From the NCBI RefSeq assembly GCF_001542415.1, contig NZ_LNCU01000042.1, positions 122,678 through 157,822 on the forward strand: DNA of 35,145 bases, written 5' to 3'. The notes below the pieces were generated by a model. The model saw only the letters and a list, made by a program, of their open reading frames with translations. It searched no databases and was not told where the DNA came from. The DNA is from Bradyrhizobium macuxiense (GTDB lineage Bacteria; Pseudomonadota; Alphaproteobacteria; Rhizobiales; Xanthobacteraceae). Shown here one piece after another: positions 26,108-33,922 of the stretch; the stretch's first letter is position 1, and each line of letters starts with the position of its first letter. Both the position numbers and the translations under genes were made by a program.

Positions 26108-26893
26108 ATGACTGATCTCGATCGCCGGACGATGTTGACGACCGGCGCCCTGGCGCTGGCCGGCGCTGCTGCGCACGCTGCGCCGGCACAGCCCGCGCCG
26201 AAGCCGATATTTCCCGTGCCGGTCACGACGATCCCGATCGTCGGCGAGAGCGAGGTATTCCAGGTTCGCCGCATCTATTGCATCGGCCGCAACTATGCGG
26301 CGCACGCGATCGAGCGCGGCTCCGATCCGACCCGCGAGCCGCCGTTCTTCTTCCAGAAGCCGACCGACGCGATCCAGAACGTCGCGATCGGCACGGTCGC
26401 CGATCATCCTTATCCGTCGTTGACCAAGAACTATCATCACGAGGTCGAGCTGGTCGCGGCGCTGAAGTCCGGCGGCGCCAACATCGCACCCGAGAACGCG
26501 CTCGATCACGTCTACGGCTATGCGCTTGGTCTCGATATGACGCGACGCGATCTGCAGAACGGCATGGCCGCCGAGAAGAAGCCGTGGGAGATCGGCAAGA
26601 GCTTTGACCACGCCGCGGTGCTCGGGCCGATCCATCCGGCTGATAAGACCGGCCACTTCACCAAGGGCGCGATCTCGCTCGCGGTCAACGGTACGGTGCG
26701 GCAGAGCTCGGATCTGAAGAACATGATCTGGAGCGTTGCCGAGCAGATCGCGAAGCTCTCCGAGGCGTTCGAGCTCAAGGCCGGCGACATCATCTATTCC
26801 GGCACGCCGGAGAATGTCGGTCCTGTGGTGAAGGGCGACGTGCTGCTGTGCAAGCTCGACGGCCTGCCTGACATGTCGATCCGGATCGTCTGA
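26108..26893 (+). CDS. FAH-family hydrolase with a predicted Tat signal peptide
   Basis: A 261-residue fumarylacetoacetate-hydrolase-fold enzyme. The domain starts near residue 55 (IYCIGRNYAAHAIE) and has the metal ligands HEVELV (E112, E114) and D143 (GLDMTRRDLQ), plus KSFDHAAVLGP and the late IIYSGTPENVGPV. This pattern fits fumarylpyruvate hydrolases and related ring-cleavage product hydrolases. Unusually, the first ~25 residues look like a twin-arginine signal: DRRTML, then a mild hydrophobic stretch ending AAHA. That would send the enzyme to the periplasm. AAGGAG precedes the ATG. Other ring-cleavage genes are absent nearby, so the substrate is unknown. Confidence 0.9.
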   Translation: MTDLDRRTMLTTGALALAGAAAHAAPAQPAPKPIFPVPVTTIPIVGESEVFQVRRIYCIGRNYAAHAIERGSDPTREPPFFFQKPTDAIQNVAIGTVADHPYPSLTKNYHHEVELVAALKSGGANIAPENALDHVYGYALGLDMTRRDLQNGMAAEKKPWEIGKSFDHAAVLGPIHPADKTGHFTKGAISLAVNGTVRQSSDLKNMIWSVAEQIAKLSEAFELKAGDIIYSGTPENVGPVVKGDVLLCKLDGLPDMSIRIV

Positions 26894-26904
26894 GGGGAGG
26901 CGTG

Positions 26905-27177
26905 TCAGCCCGCAATGTCCGCGTATTCCGGGTGCTTGTGCAGGTAGTCCACCACGAAGCTGCAGCCGGCGATCACCTTGTTGCCGTCGGCGCGGATCAG
27001 GTCCAGGGCTCCCTCGACCAGGTCCGATGCGATGCCGCGGCCGCGAAGGGCACGCGGTGTCTCGGTATGGGTGATGATCACGGCCGACGGTGTCAGCCGA
27101 TAATTCGCAAAGGCCATGCCGCCCTCGGTGTCGAGCTCGAAACGCTGTTGGGCTTTGTTGTCGCGGACGGCAGCCAT
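26905..27177 (-). CDS. Small GNAT-type N-acetyltransferase (YjdJ-like)
   Basis: A 90-residue protein of the minimal GNAT group (COG2388 kind). The acetyl-CoA loop PRALRGRGIASDLVEGALD matches the Q/RxxGxG/A motif; the rest (GMAFANYRL, VIAGCSFVVDYLHKHPEYADI) matches the compact fold. Substrate unknown. It is convergent with the FAH-family gene, 11 bases between stops. Confidence 0.9.
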   Translation of the reverse strand: MAAVRDNKAQQRFELDTEGGMAFANYRLTPSAVIITHTETPRALRGRGIASDLVEGALDLIRADGNKVIAGCSFVVDYLHKHPEYADIAG

Positions 27178-27403
27178 CGCAATATCCTGGTTGATTCACT
27201 GTGCCTGATCTAAGCGCGCGAACTCGTCCGCGCCAAGGCGCGACCGGAATGCCTCTGCCGCAGCGCACACATAGGGCCTTGCGGGTGAATGCGGTTCGAT
27301 TACGCTTGGCATCAGACATACGCCGCCGCTGCGGCCGGTTGATGGTTTGGCAATCAGGGTTGCCGGCCGCCGACGTATGCCTCTGTTCGGGAGGAGAACC
27401 GTC

Positions 27404-27802
27404 ATGTCGGACAATCGTTTCTTCAAGACACACCGGGCCTGGGAGGACTGGTTCGGCATGCTGCTCGGCGTGCTGATCATGGTCTCGCCGTGGTTTCCGA
27501 TCCAGGTCACCGACACCGGCGATCTCGAACGCACCCACCTCGTCCTCAACAGTTTCGTGGTCGGCATGCTGGTGCTGGGTCTCGCCCAGCTCGAATATGT
27601 CGCGCTGCATCGCTGGGAGGAGGTGGCGACCGTCCTGCTCGGCCTCTGGCTGATCGCCTCGCCCTATGTGCTCGGCTACGCGATGGATCAGGGGCTGCAA
27701 CTCTGGCACATCGTCCTCGGCGCGCTCGTCGCCATCGTGGGCGCGCTGCAACTCTGGCAGGACTGGAACCTGAGCGAGCAGGAGCTGGCCAAGCATTCGT
27801 AG
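27404..27802 (+). CDS. SPW-repeat membrane protein
   Basis: A 132-residue inner-membrane protein with four hydrophobic segments arranged as two halves, each holding an SPW-type motif (VSPWFPI near residue 28, ASPYVLGY near 87). This matches the SPW repeat family of unknown function. The ATG at 27404 has GAGGAG at a good distance. It stands alone, 226 bases after the small GNAT start. Confidence 0.88.
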   Translation: MSDNRFFKTHRAWEDWFGMLLGVLIMVSPWFPIQVTDTGDLERTHLVLNSFVVGMLVLGLAQLEYVALHRWEEVATVLLGLWLIASPYVLGYAMDQGLQLWHIVLGALVAIVGALQLWQDWNLSEQELAKHS

Positions 27803-28050
27803 CGCCGGTCCTGGCGTCGGCGATTTGCAATCATCAGCGGTCGCCGGCGTGCGGTCAGGCAGCACTGCGCCTCTCTGGCGCCGTCGAGCAAGGGCCGCAT
27901 CGTGCGGGCCTTGCCGAAGCCCGTGGCTTGGCGATAAACCGGGTCCCAGATCCCCCTTGCGGCGCTTGAAGACGCCCGGTTCTGACCGAGGAAACAGCTG
28001 ATGATTGTCCTAACCATGCCCAGTGTGTTGCGCGTATCGGCGGGGCAGCG

Positions 28051-29691
28051 ATGAGCGGGACGGCTGTGACCGCGCCGCGCGGCGGTATCGCGCGGGTGTC
28101 GCGCCGGGTGATGAACCTCGCCTACATCCTGACCCAGAACGCCCGCCGCCACGGCGATCGCCCCGGCTTCATCTGGAATGAGAAGTCGTGGTCCTGGCGC
28201 CATATCGACCAGAACGTCTCGGCGCTGGCGGCGGCGCTTGCTGCGCGCGGCATCGTCAAGGGCGACCGCATCCTGGTGCATTCCAAGAACTGCGACGAGA
28301 TGTTCTGGTCGATGTTCGCGGCCTTCAGGCTCGGCGCGGTCTGGGTGCCGACCAATTTCCGCCTGATGCCGGATGAGGTCGCCTATCTCGCGGCGGCCTC
28401 CGGCGCCAAGGCATTCCTCTGTCACGCCGACTTCCCCGAGCACGCCAAGGCGGCGGCCCATCCCGCGCTCGAATTCACCTGGCGGATCGGCGAAGAGGGC
28501 ACGTTCGGCGAAGCCACCGTCGGCGACGTCATCGCCAAGCACGCCGGCGCGGAGGTCGAGAACATCGCGGTCGAGTACGACGATCCCTGCTGGTTTTTCT
28601 TTACCTCCGGCACCACCGGCCGCTCCAAGGCCGCGGTGCTGACCCATGGCCAGATGGCCTTCGTGATCACAAATCATCTCGCCGACCTGATGCCCGGCAC
28701 CACCGAGCAGGACGCCTCGCTGGTGGTGGCGCCGCTGTCGCATGGCGCCGGCGTGCATCAACTGGTGCAGACCGCGCGCGGCGTGCCGACCATCCTGCTG
28801 CCGTCGGAGAAGTTCGACATCGCCGAAGCGTTCCGGCTGATTGCGAAGCACCGCGTCAGCAACATGTTCACGGTGCCGACCATCCTGAAGATGATGGTCG
28901 AGCATTCCGCTGCCGACCAGCACAACCATTCCTCGCTGCGCTACATCATCTATGCCGGCGCGCCGATGTATCGCGAGGACCAGAAGGCTGCCCTGAACAA
29001 GCTCGGCGGCGTGCTGGTGCAGTATTTCGGCCTCGGTGAGGTCACTGGCAACATCACCGTGCTGCCGCCGGGTCTGCACGATCCCGAGGACGGGCCGCAT
29101 GCGCGGATCGGCACCTGCGGCTTCGAACGCACCGGCATGCAGGTCTCGATCCAGGGCGATGACGGGCGCGAGCTGAAGCCGCACGAGACCGGCGAGATCT
29201 GCGTGATCGGCCCTGGCGTGTTCGCCGGTTACTACGACAACCCCGAGGCCAATGCGAAGGCGTTTCGCGACGGCTGGTTTCGGACTGGCGATCTCGGCCA
29301 TATCGACGAGGAGGGCTTCGTCTACATCACCGGCCGAGCTTCCGACATGTACATTTCCGGCGGCTCCAACATCTATCCGCGCGAGATCGAGGAGAAGCTG
29401 TTGACCCATCCCGCGGTCGGCGAGGTCGCCGTGCTTGGCGTGCCCGATCCCTTCTGGGGCGAGGTCGGCGTCGCCGTCTGCGTTGCGCGCGAGGGCACCA
29501 AGGCGGTCGCCGAAGCGGAGCTTGCGGCGTACCTCGCGCCGAAGGTGCCGCGTTACAAGATGCCGAAGCGCTTCTTCTTCTGGGAGGCGCTGCCGAAGTC
29601 CGGCTACGGCAAGGTGCCGAAGCGGCTGATCCGCGACGAGCTCGAGGCGCGCGGGCTGCTCGAGGTGATCGCCAAATCGCCGGGCGGCTAG
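28051..29691 (+). CDS. Acyl-CoA synthetase (AMP-forming)
   Basis: A 546-residue ANL-superfamily enzyme that adenylates a carboxylic acid and transfers it to CoA. The ATP loop is FFTSGTTGRSKAAVLTH (about residues 184-200). The A5-type motif is QYFGLGEVTGN, the A7/A8 region is WFRTGDLGHIDEEGFVYITGR, and the hinge is ASDMYISGGSNIYPREIE. The A10 lysine is in LPKSGYGKVPKR. The substrate cannot be read off; the family includes fatty-acid and aromatic-acid ligases. The start could also be the ATG at 28111. Four bases separate it from the PPC-domain gene, so the two probably act in the same pathway. Confidence 0.93.
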   Translation: MSGTAVTAPRGGIARVSRRVMNLAYILTQNARRHGDRPGFIWNEKSWSWRHIDQNVSALAAALAARGIVKGDRILVHSKNCDEMFWSMFAAFRLGAVWVPTNFRLMPDEVAYLAAASGAKAFLCHADFPEHAKAAAHPALEFTWRIGEEGTFGEATVGDVIAKHAGAEVENIAVEYDDPCWFFFTSGTTGRSKAAVLTHGQMAFVITNHLADLMPGTTEQDASLVVAPLSHGAGVHQLVQTARGVPTILLPSEKFDIAEAFRLIAKHRVSNMFTVPTILKMMVEHSAADQHNHSSLRYIIYAGAPMYREDQKAALNKLGGVLVQYFGLGEVTGNITVLPPGLHDPEDGPHARIGTCGFERTGMQVSIQGDDGRELKPHETGEICVIGPGVFAGYYDNPEANAKAFRDGWFRTGDLGHIDEEGFVYITGRASDMYISGGSNIYPREIEEKLLTHPAVGEVAVLGVPDPFWGEVGVAVCVAREGTKAVAEAELAAYLAPKVPRYKMPKRFFFWEALPKSGYGKVPKRLIRDELEARGLLEVIAKSPGG

Positions 29692-29695
29692 CGCG

Positions 29696-30589
29696 ATGCG
29701 CAGCATCGCCCAGCCCGGCGCTCCGCTTCCCGAGCGCATCCAGTCGGTCGCCGCGCGCGGCCGCGCCTTCTCATTCGCGCTTCCAGCCGGCATTCCCTTG
29801 CTTGAGGCCGTGCGCCGCGGCTTTGCGGCGGAAGGGTTTTCGAGCGGCGTGCTCAACGCGAGGAGCGGTGCGCTCGGACCGTTTGCCTATGTGATGCCTG
29901 CGCTGTCCAAGGACGGCGCCAACGCGGCGTTCTACAGCGACACCTTCCGTCCCGACGGCGTGACGCGGCTCAAGCTCGCCGCGCTGACCTTCGGCGAGCG
30001 TGATGGCGCGCCGTTCTTCCACTGCCACGGTCTGTGGACGGAGGCGGACGGCCGCTTCAACGGCGGGCACATGCTGCCGGACGAGACCGTCGTCGCCGAG
30101 TCCTTTGAGGTTGACGCCTTCGGCATCGACGGCGCGACGTTCCTCGCCGAACCCGACAGCGAGACCAACTTCAAGCTGTTCGGTCCGGTCGCAACTCCGC
30201 GCACAGGCGCCAAGACCTTCAGCCATGACAAGACCTCCAGCCATGCCTTCGCGCTGCGGCTGCGGCCGAACCAGGATTTTGCCTGCGCATTGGAAGGCTT
30301 CTGCCGCCAGCACGGCATCCTGCGCGCCCGCCTGCACGGCGGCGTCGGCTCGACCATCGGCGCTGTCTTCACCGACGGCCAAAGCGTGGTGCCGTTCGCA
30401 ACCGAGCTTGCGGTGACGGCGGGCGAGATCGCACCTGATGCCGATGGCCGGCTGCATGCCGAGCTCGACGTCGCGCTGGTCGACTATCTCGGCGGCATCG
30501 CCGAAGGCCGGCTGGTGCGCGGCGGCAATCCGGTGCTGATGACGATGGAGCTTGTGCTGGAGGTGTTGCAGGAGGCGGAGCAGCCGTAG
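29696..30589 (+). CDS. Double PPC (DUF296) domain protein
   Basis: A 297-residue protein with two copies of the PPC/DUF296 domain, roughly residues 20-145 and 175-290. The N-terminal copy has FSFALPAGIPLLEAVRRGFA, then FHCHGLW and GGHMLPDETVVAES; the C-terminal copy has FALRLRPNQDFACALEGFC, then ARLHGGVGSTIG. The His-rich segments in copy 1 could bind a metal. Single-domain relatives are linked to DNA binding in plant AHL proteins, but bacterial ones are mostly uncharacterised. It probably forms a two-gene operon with the acyl-CoA synthetase, hinting at a metabolic rather than DNA-binding role. Confidence 0.85.
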   Translation: MRSIAQPGAPLPERIQSVAARGRAFSFALPAGIPLLEAVRRGFAAEGFSSGVLNARSGALGPFAYVMPALSKDGANAAFYSDTFRPDGVTRLKLAALTFGERDGAPFFHCHGLWTEADGRFNGGHMLPDETVVAESFEVDAFGIDGATFLAEPDSETNFKLFGPVATPRTGAKTFSHDKTSSHAFALRLRPNQDFACALEGFCRQHGILRARLHGGVGSTIGAVFTDGQSVVPFATELAVTAGEIAPDADGRLHAELDVALVDYLGGIAEGRLVRGGNPVLMTMELVLEVLQEAEQP

Positions 30590-30610
30590 GGTGGGGCCAC
30601 GCAACTCTCT

Positions 30611-30717
30611 CCGTCGTCCCTGCGAAAGCAGGGACCCATACTCCGCGGCGATCGTTGTGAAGGGGACTCGTCGCTCCTGCATCGATCACCAATGACCATA
30701 TGTGGTTATGGGTCCCG
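30611..30717. repeat. Palindromic repeat (GTCCCTGCGAAAGCAGGGAC type)
   Basis: It begins CCGTCGTCCCTGCGAAAGCA with a tight GTCCCTGC-GAAA-GCAGGGAC hairpin, then CCATACTCCGC, and ends GGTTATGGGTCCC, which can pair with the GGGACCCATA arm. It lies directly after the PPC-domain gene and is a degenerate copy of a common intergenic type, as far as I recall. It may act as a terminator. Confidence 0.65.
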
Positions 30718-30758
30718 TTGAATACCGCACAGTGCCATCACCCGCGCATGCGCATACG

Positions 30759-30843
30759 GATGATCCAGTATTCCAGAGACGGGTGTGAATGAACCGAGAA
30801 GCCGCGGCGTACTGGATCGCCCGGTCGAGGCCGGGCGATGACA
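30759..30843 (-). repeat. Palindromic intergenic repeat (REP-like), copy 2
   Basis: Inverse copy of the element at 4419-4521. On the plus strand it reads GATGATCCAGTATTCCAGAG ... GAGAAGCCGCGGCGTACTGG and ends CGCCCGGTCGAGGCCGGGCG, a hairpin. The internal segments match copy 1 after reverse complementation with few changes. Confidence 0.8.
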
Positions 30844-30909
30844 GATGGGATGAGGATACAGCTTCGCATTCTCGCGACATGATTTGTCCGAGCTTTGCTT
30901 CTCGTTCCG

Positions 30910-31260
30910 CCCTCTCATCAAGCAGAGGGCGCAGGGAAAGCCGGGTGCCGATCGCACCCATGGGCCCTGTGCAATGAAAAAAGCACAGGGGGTAGGACCA
31001 CAGGTGTAACCGGAGCAATCCGGCTTTCCCTGCGCGATGGTTTACGGCTTATACGGGCTCTCCCCGGCGAGACTGGGCTCTTTTGTCACCGCTCGTTCAA
31101 GACGCAAGTGCGTCTTGAACGAGGACACCTGCCACTAGGGCGTCAGGCCTGCACGATTTCGCCGTCCGCCTCATGCACACTCGTCAGTTGCGCAATCGGC
31201 GTCCACCGCATCTCACCGCAACACTCGTGACGATCGCGAAGCGCCCCTCAATCGGGTGAG
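30910..31260. repeat. Large structured repeat element with nested perfect inverted repeats
   Basis: A region of about 350 bases packed with hairpins: CCTCT...AGAGG (30911-30928), a 16-bp perfect pair GCGCAGGGAAAGCCGG (30929-30944) / CCGGCTTTCCCTGCGC (31020-31035) enclosing CCCTGTGC...GCACAGGG (30964-30990), and a separate 15-bp perfect hairpin CTCGTTCAAGACGCA-AG-TGCGTCTTGAACGAG (31092-31123). No credible protein is coded. I recall closely similar sequence as a long repeat in Bradyrhizobium genomes; this would be a shortened copy. The ends are not sharply defined here. Confidence 0.7.
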
Positions 31261-31369
31261 ACGGGAGATTCATACATCAAACCGTAATTCTGATAAGCAG
31301 AAATATTTTCGCGCAGAGGGCTTGCGCCGTCGGGCAACTCAGTGCCAAGGGCGCACCATCAGGACCGCA

Positions 31370-31693
31370 TCATCGCCGCTTGCGCACATGGACATTGATA
31401 TCGAGATCGATCGCGCTGACGCAGGTCTGTTCGGTGCGGTGCGAGCCGCCTTCGTGCCAGCGGCCTTTGCGCAAGCTGATGCCGCTGACATGGGCGAGCC
31501 GCATGCAGCGCCATTGCGGTAGTCTGCCCGAGCTCTCGCCGGCGAATTGCCAGGCCAGCACGACCTCTTCGCCGCTCTTGTTGTGGCCGATGATATGCGG
31601 GCAGAGTTGACGCGGCCGACTGTCATAGACGCAGACCACCTGCTGCTCGGTGAGAACAGCCTTGCGGAAGAGGGTGTAGGCGGTGCTCGGCAT
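31370..31693 (-). CDS. Small WYL-like domain protein
   Basis: A 107-residue protein that resembles a free-standing WYL domain: an N-terminal helix (MPSTAYTLFRKAVLTEQQVV), then beta-strands CVYDSRPRQLCPHIIGH, GEEVVLAWQFAGES and WRCMRLAHVSG. WYL domains usually sense ligands or nucleic acids next to a DNA-binding domain, which is missing here. The C-terminus is His/Arg-rich. The start at 31693 is chosen over an in-frame codon at 31822 that overlaps the divergent ATPase. It shares a 103-base divergent region with that ATPase, so joint regulation is possible. Confidence 0.7.
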   Translation of the reverse strand: MPSTAYTLFRKAVLTEQQVVCVYDSRPRQLCPHIIGHNKSGEEVVLAWQFAGESSGRLPQWRCMRLAHVSGISLRKGRWHEGGSHRTEQTCVSAIDLDINVHVRKRR

Positions 31694-31796
31694 GGCATTT
31701 GGCCTGTGACACAATGTTCTTGATATGTTCTTGACGTAATGCAACCGCTCTGCGATTGTATCGCGCAAGATCGCGGCAAGTTTCAGGGCAGGGCAA

Positions 31797-32576
31797 GTGG
31801 CAAGGCGAAACCGCACGATCAATATGCCTGCGCCCTATCTCCGGCGCGTCTGGCTCGATCCCGCACGCGTCGCGAACCGCAACGTCTACCCCTTCGCGCT
31901 GCCGCTGCTGCACGACGATTTCGAGCTGCGTTTCGACAAGGCGATCACCATCATCGTCGGCGAGAACGGCACCGGCAAGTCGACGCTGCTGGAGGGCATC
32001 GCGGCGCTGGCCGGCTATGACGACGCCGGCGGCGGCAAGGGTTACATGCCGGTCGATCATTCACGCGCGCTGGAGAAGACGGGCGGATCGCTTTCATCGG
32101 CGCTGCGCGCGAGCTGGCTGCCCAAGATCACCAATGGCTGGTTTTTCCGCGCCGAGAGCTTCTTCTCGGTGGCGCGATATCTGGATGAGGCGGCGCTCGA
32201 TGATCCCTTCGGCGGGCTGCCACCGGACTTTCTGTCTCACTCCCACGGTGAAGGCTTCCTGCGCTTCTTCAACGAGCGTTGCCAGCGGCAGGGCATCTTC
32301 ATCTTCGACGAGCCGGAATCGGCGCTGTCACCGTCGCGCCAGATCGAATTCCTGAAGCTGCTGCACCGGATGAACGAGATCGGCCACTGTCAGGTGATCA
32401 TGGCGACCCATGCGCCCATGCTGATGGCCTATCCCGACGCAACGCTGCTGCGGTTGACGAGAGGCGAGCTCGAGCCTGTCGGCTTGAAGAACACCGACCA
32501 TTACAGGCTGATGCGCCAGTTCTGCGACGATCCCGAAGGCTTCGTGGCAGAGGCGCTGACGGAGGCGACGGCATAA
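31797..32576 (+). CDS. ABC-type AAA ATPase (COG3910-like), first paralogue
   Basis: A soluble 259-residue ATPase of the RecF/SMC/ABC type. It has Walker A GENGTGKS (residues 55-62), a signature-like SHGEGF (148-153), Walker B IFIFDEPESALSP (167-179) and the switch ATHAPM with H205. There is no coiled coil or membrane span. The start is a GTG (MARRNRTINMPAPYL), supported by the matching N-terminus of the second paralogue (MARRRHRPINLPAPYL). The stop TAA overlaps the ATG of that paralogue (TAATG at 32574-32578). Function unknown. I know no defence system made of these two alone. Confidence 0.88.
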   Translation: MARRNRTINMPAPYLRRVWLDPARVANRNVYPFALPLLHDDFELRFDKAITIIVGENGTGKSTLLEGIAALAGYDDAGGGKGYMPVDHSRALEKTGGSLSSALRASWLPKITNGWFFRAESFFSVARYLDEAALDDPFGGLPPDFLSHSHGEGFLRFFNERCQRQGIFIFDEPESALSPSRQIEFLKLLHRMNEIGHCQVIMATHAPMLMAYPDATLLRLTRGELEPVGLKNTDHYRLMRQFCDDPEGFVAEALTEATA

Positions 32577-33368
32577 TGGCGCGCAGGCGGCACCGCCCGA
32601 TCAATCTTCCCGCCCCGTATCTCAAGCGCGTCTGGCTTGATCCATCGCTCATCCCCGATCGCGAGGCCTATACGTTCGGCCTGCCGATCTTCAAGCACGA
32701 GTTCGAGCTCAGCTTCGAGAACGCCATCACCATCATCGTCGGCGAAAACGGAGCCGGCAAATCCACGATCCTGGAGGGCGCCGCGGTCGCCGGCTTTGAC
32801 AGTGGCGGTGGCGGGAAGGGACACCGGTCCGTCGATGAGGGCATCGAGGAGGCGGGCGCGGATCTGGCGATCGCGCTGCGCGCGGGCTGGGTCCCGAAAG
32901 TCACCTACGGCTGGTTCTTTCGCGCCGAGACGTTCTTCTCGGTCGCTCGATACCTCGATCGTTCGGCCGTGGCGGCGCAACAATATCTCGCTGCGGCGGC
33001 CGACGCGGCGCCCGCAGTTTGCGCCGGACTACCTGTCGTTTTCCCACGGCGAAGGCTTCATCCAGTTTTTCGAGGAGCGCTGCCAGGAGCAGGGCATCTA
33101 CATCTTCGACGAGCCGGAATCGGCCTTGTCGCCGGCGCGCCAGATCGAGTTCCTGAAGCTGCTGCGGCGCATGGATCAATCGGGCCGTTGCCAGGTCATT
33201 ATGGCAACCCACGCGCCCGTACTGATGGCCTATCCCAACGCGACGCTGCTGCGGCTGTCGAAATACGGGCTCGAGCCCGTCGATGTCGAGCAGACCGATC
33301 ACTACCGGGTCATGCGCGAGTTCTGCGCCGACCCACGGGGATTTGTCGAGGCGGCGATCGAGGACTGA
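32576..33368 (+). pseudogene. Second ATPase paralogue, frameshifted
   Basis: Tandem duplicate of the preceding ATPase. The first ~125 residues (Walker A GENGAGKS, FFRAETFFSVARYLD) are in one frame from 32576. The rest (PDYLSFSHGEGF, IYIFDEPESALSP, ATHAPVLMAYP, ending EAAIED at 33368) is in the next frame. The shift lies between about 32954 and 33025, in the GC-rich GCGGCGGCCGACGCGGCGCC. Compared with copy 1, this stretch is 28 bases longer: nine codons plus one base. Both halves are well conserved, so the lesion is recent, a sequencing error, or programmed. Unshifted, the first frame runs on to 33514 with unrelated sequence. Confidence 0.8.
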
Positions 33369-33488
33369 GGGCAGGGCGTAAGCCGCCGGGGTCATTGGCA
33401 GAAGCGACGGACGTACTTTGCCGACCTGCTCCACTGCAGTCATTTCGTGCTAGATTACGGCCAAACCATCGGAAACAGGGAGGATGCC

Positions 33489-33821
33489 ATGCATCATACC
33501 TTGGTGCCCAGTGACCGCGTCGAGCACGTCCACGTCTATGGGCGCGACGGCGCAAAACTCGGATCGATCGAGCGGCTGATGCTCGAAAAGCTGAGCGGAA
33601 CGGTGGCCTACGCCGTGATCAAGACCGGCGGGGTGCTCAGTACCCACCACCATTATCCCGTGAAGTGGAGCGCGCTTCGATACGATCCGGTGCGTCAGGC
33701 CTATGAAGCCGAGGCGACTCTGGCAGAGTTGCAGACGGGCCCGTGCGAGATCGACGGCGACGAATTCGACTGGGGCGATCGCTCGCAGTCGTATACGCAC
33801 CCGAACTACTGGGCGGTGTAG
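33489..33821 (+). CDS. PRC-barrel domain protein
   Basis: A 110-residue protein with a PRC-barrel-like start: VEHVHVYGRDGAKLGSIERL, then KLSGTVAYAVIKTGGV and HHHYPVKWSALRYD. It is a small cytoplasmic protein with no signal or membrane segment. Rhizobia carry many single PRC-barrel proteins of unknown, possibly stress-related, function. GGGAGG lies just before the ATG at 33489. It is convergent with the nucleoside hydrolase gene. Confidence 0.85.
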   Translation: MHHTLVPSDRVEHVHVYGRDGAKLGSIERLMLEKLSGTVAYAVIKTGGVLSTHHHYPVKWSALRYDPVRQAYEAEATLAELQTGPCEIDGDEFDWGDRSQSYTHPNYWAV

Positions 33822-33870
33822 AAAAGCGAAGTGAAGGGTGGGCCGGCTGGCGGCGTCCGCCTCGGCTCAT

Positions 33871-33897
33871 CGAGCGTACGGCGCAAGCCGTAGCTCG
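33871..33897. terminator. Hairpin between convergent PRC-barrel and nucleoside hydrolase genes
   Basis: CGAGC-G-TACGGC-GCAA-GCCGTA-GCTCG forms an 11-bp stem with one bulged base. No T-run. It may act as a weak bidirectional terminator. Confidence 0.5.
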
Positions 33898-33922
33898 CCG
33901 TGTCCGTCGCGGGGCAATCACC

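Noticed and set aside
25889..27865. Long minus-strand open frame across the FAH, GNAT and SPW genes
   Set aside because: Product has no coherent domain and overlaps recognised genes on both strands.
27688..29856. Long minus-strand open frame opposite the acyl-CoA synthetase
   Set aside because: Shadow of a GC-rich gene; low-complexity His/Arg/Leu-rich product, no ribosome-binding site or domain.
33033..33514. Continuation of the first frame of the second ATPase as a longer fusion protein
   Set aside because: Beyond the frameshift this frame has no similarity to the ATPase and runs through the next intergenic region; the conserved half is in the other frame.
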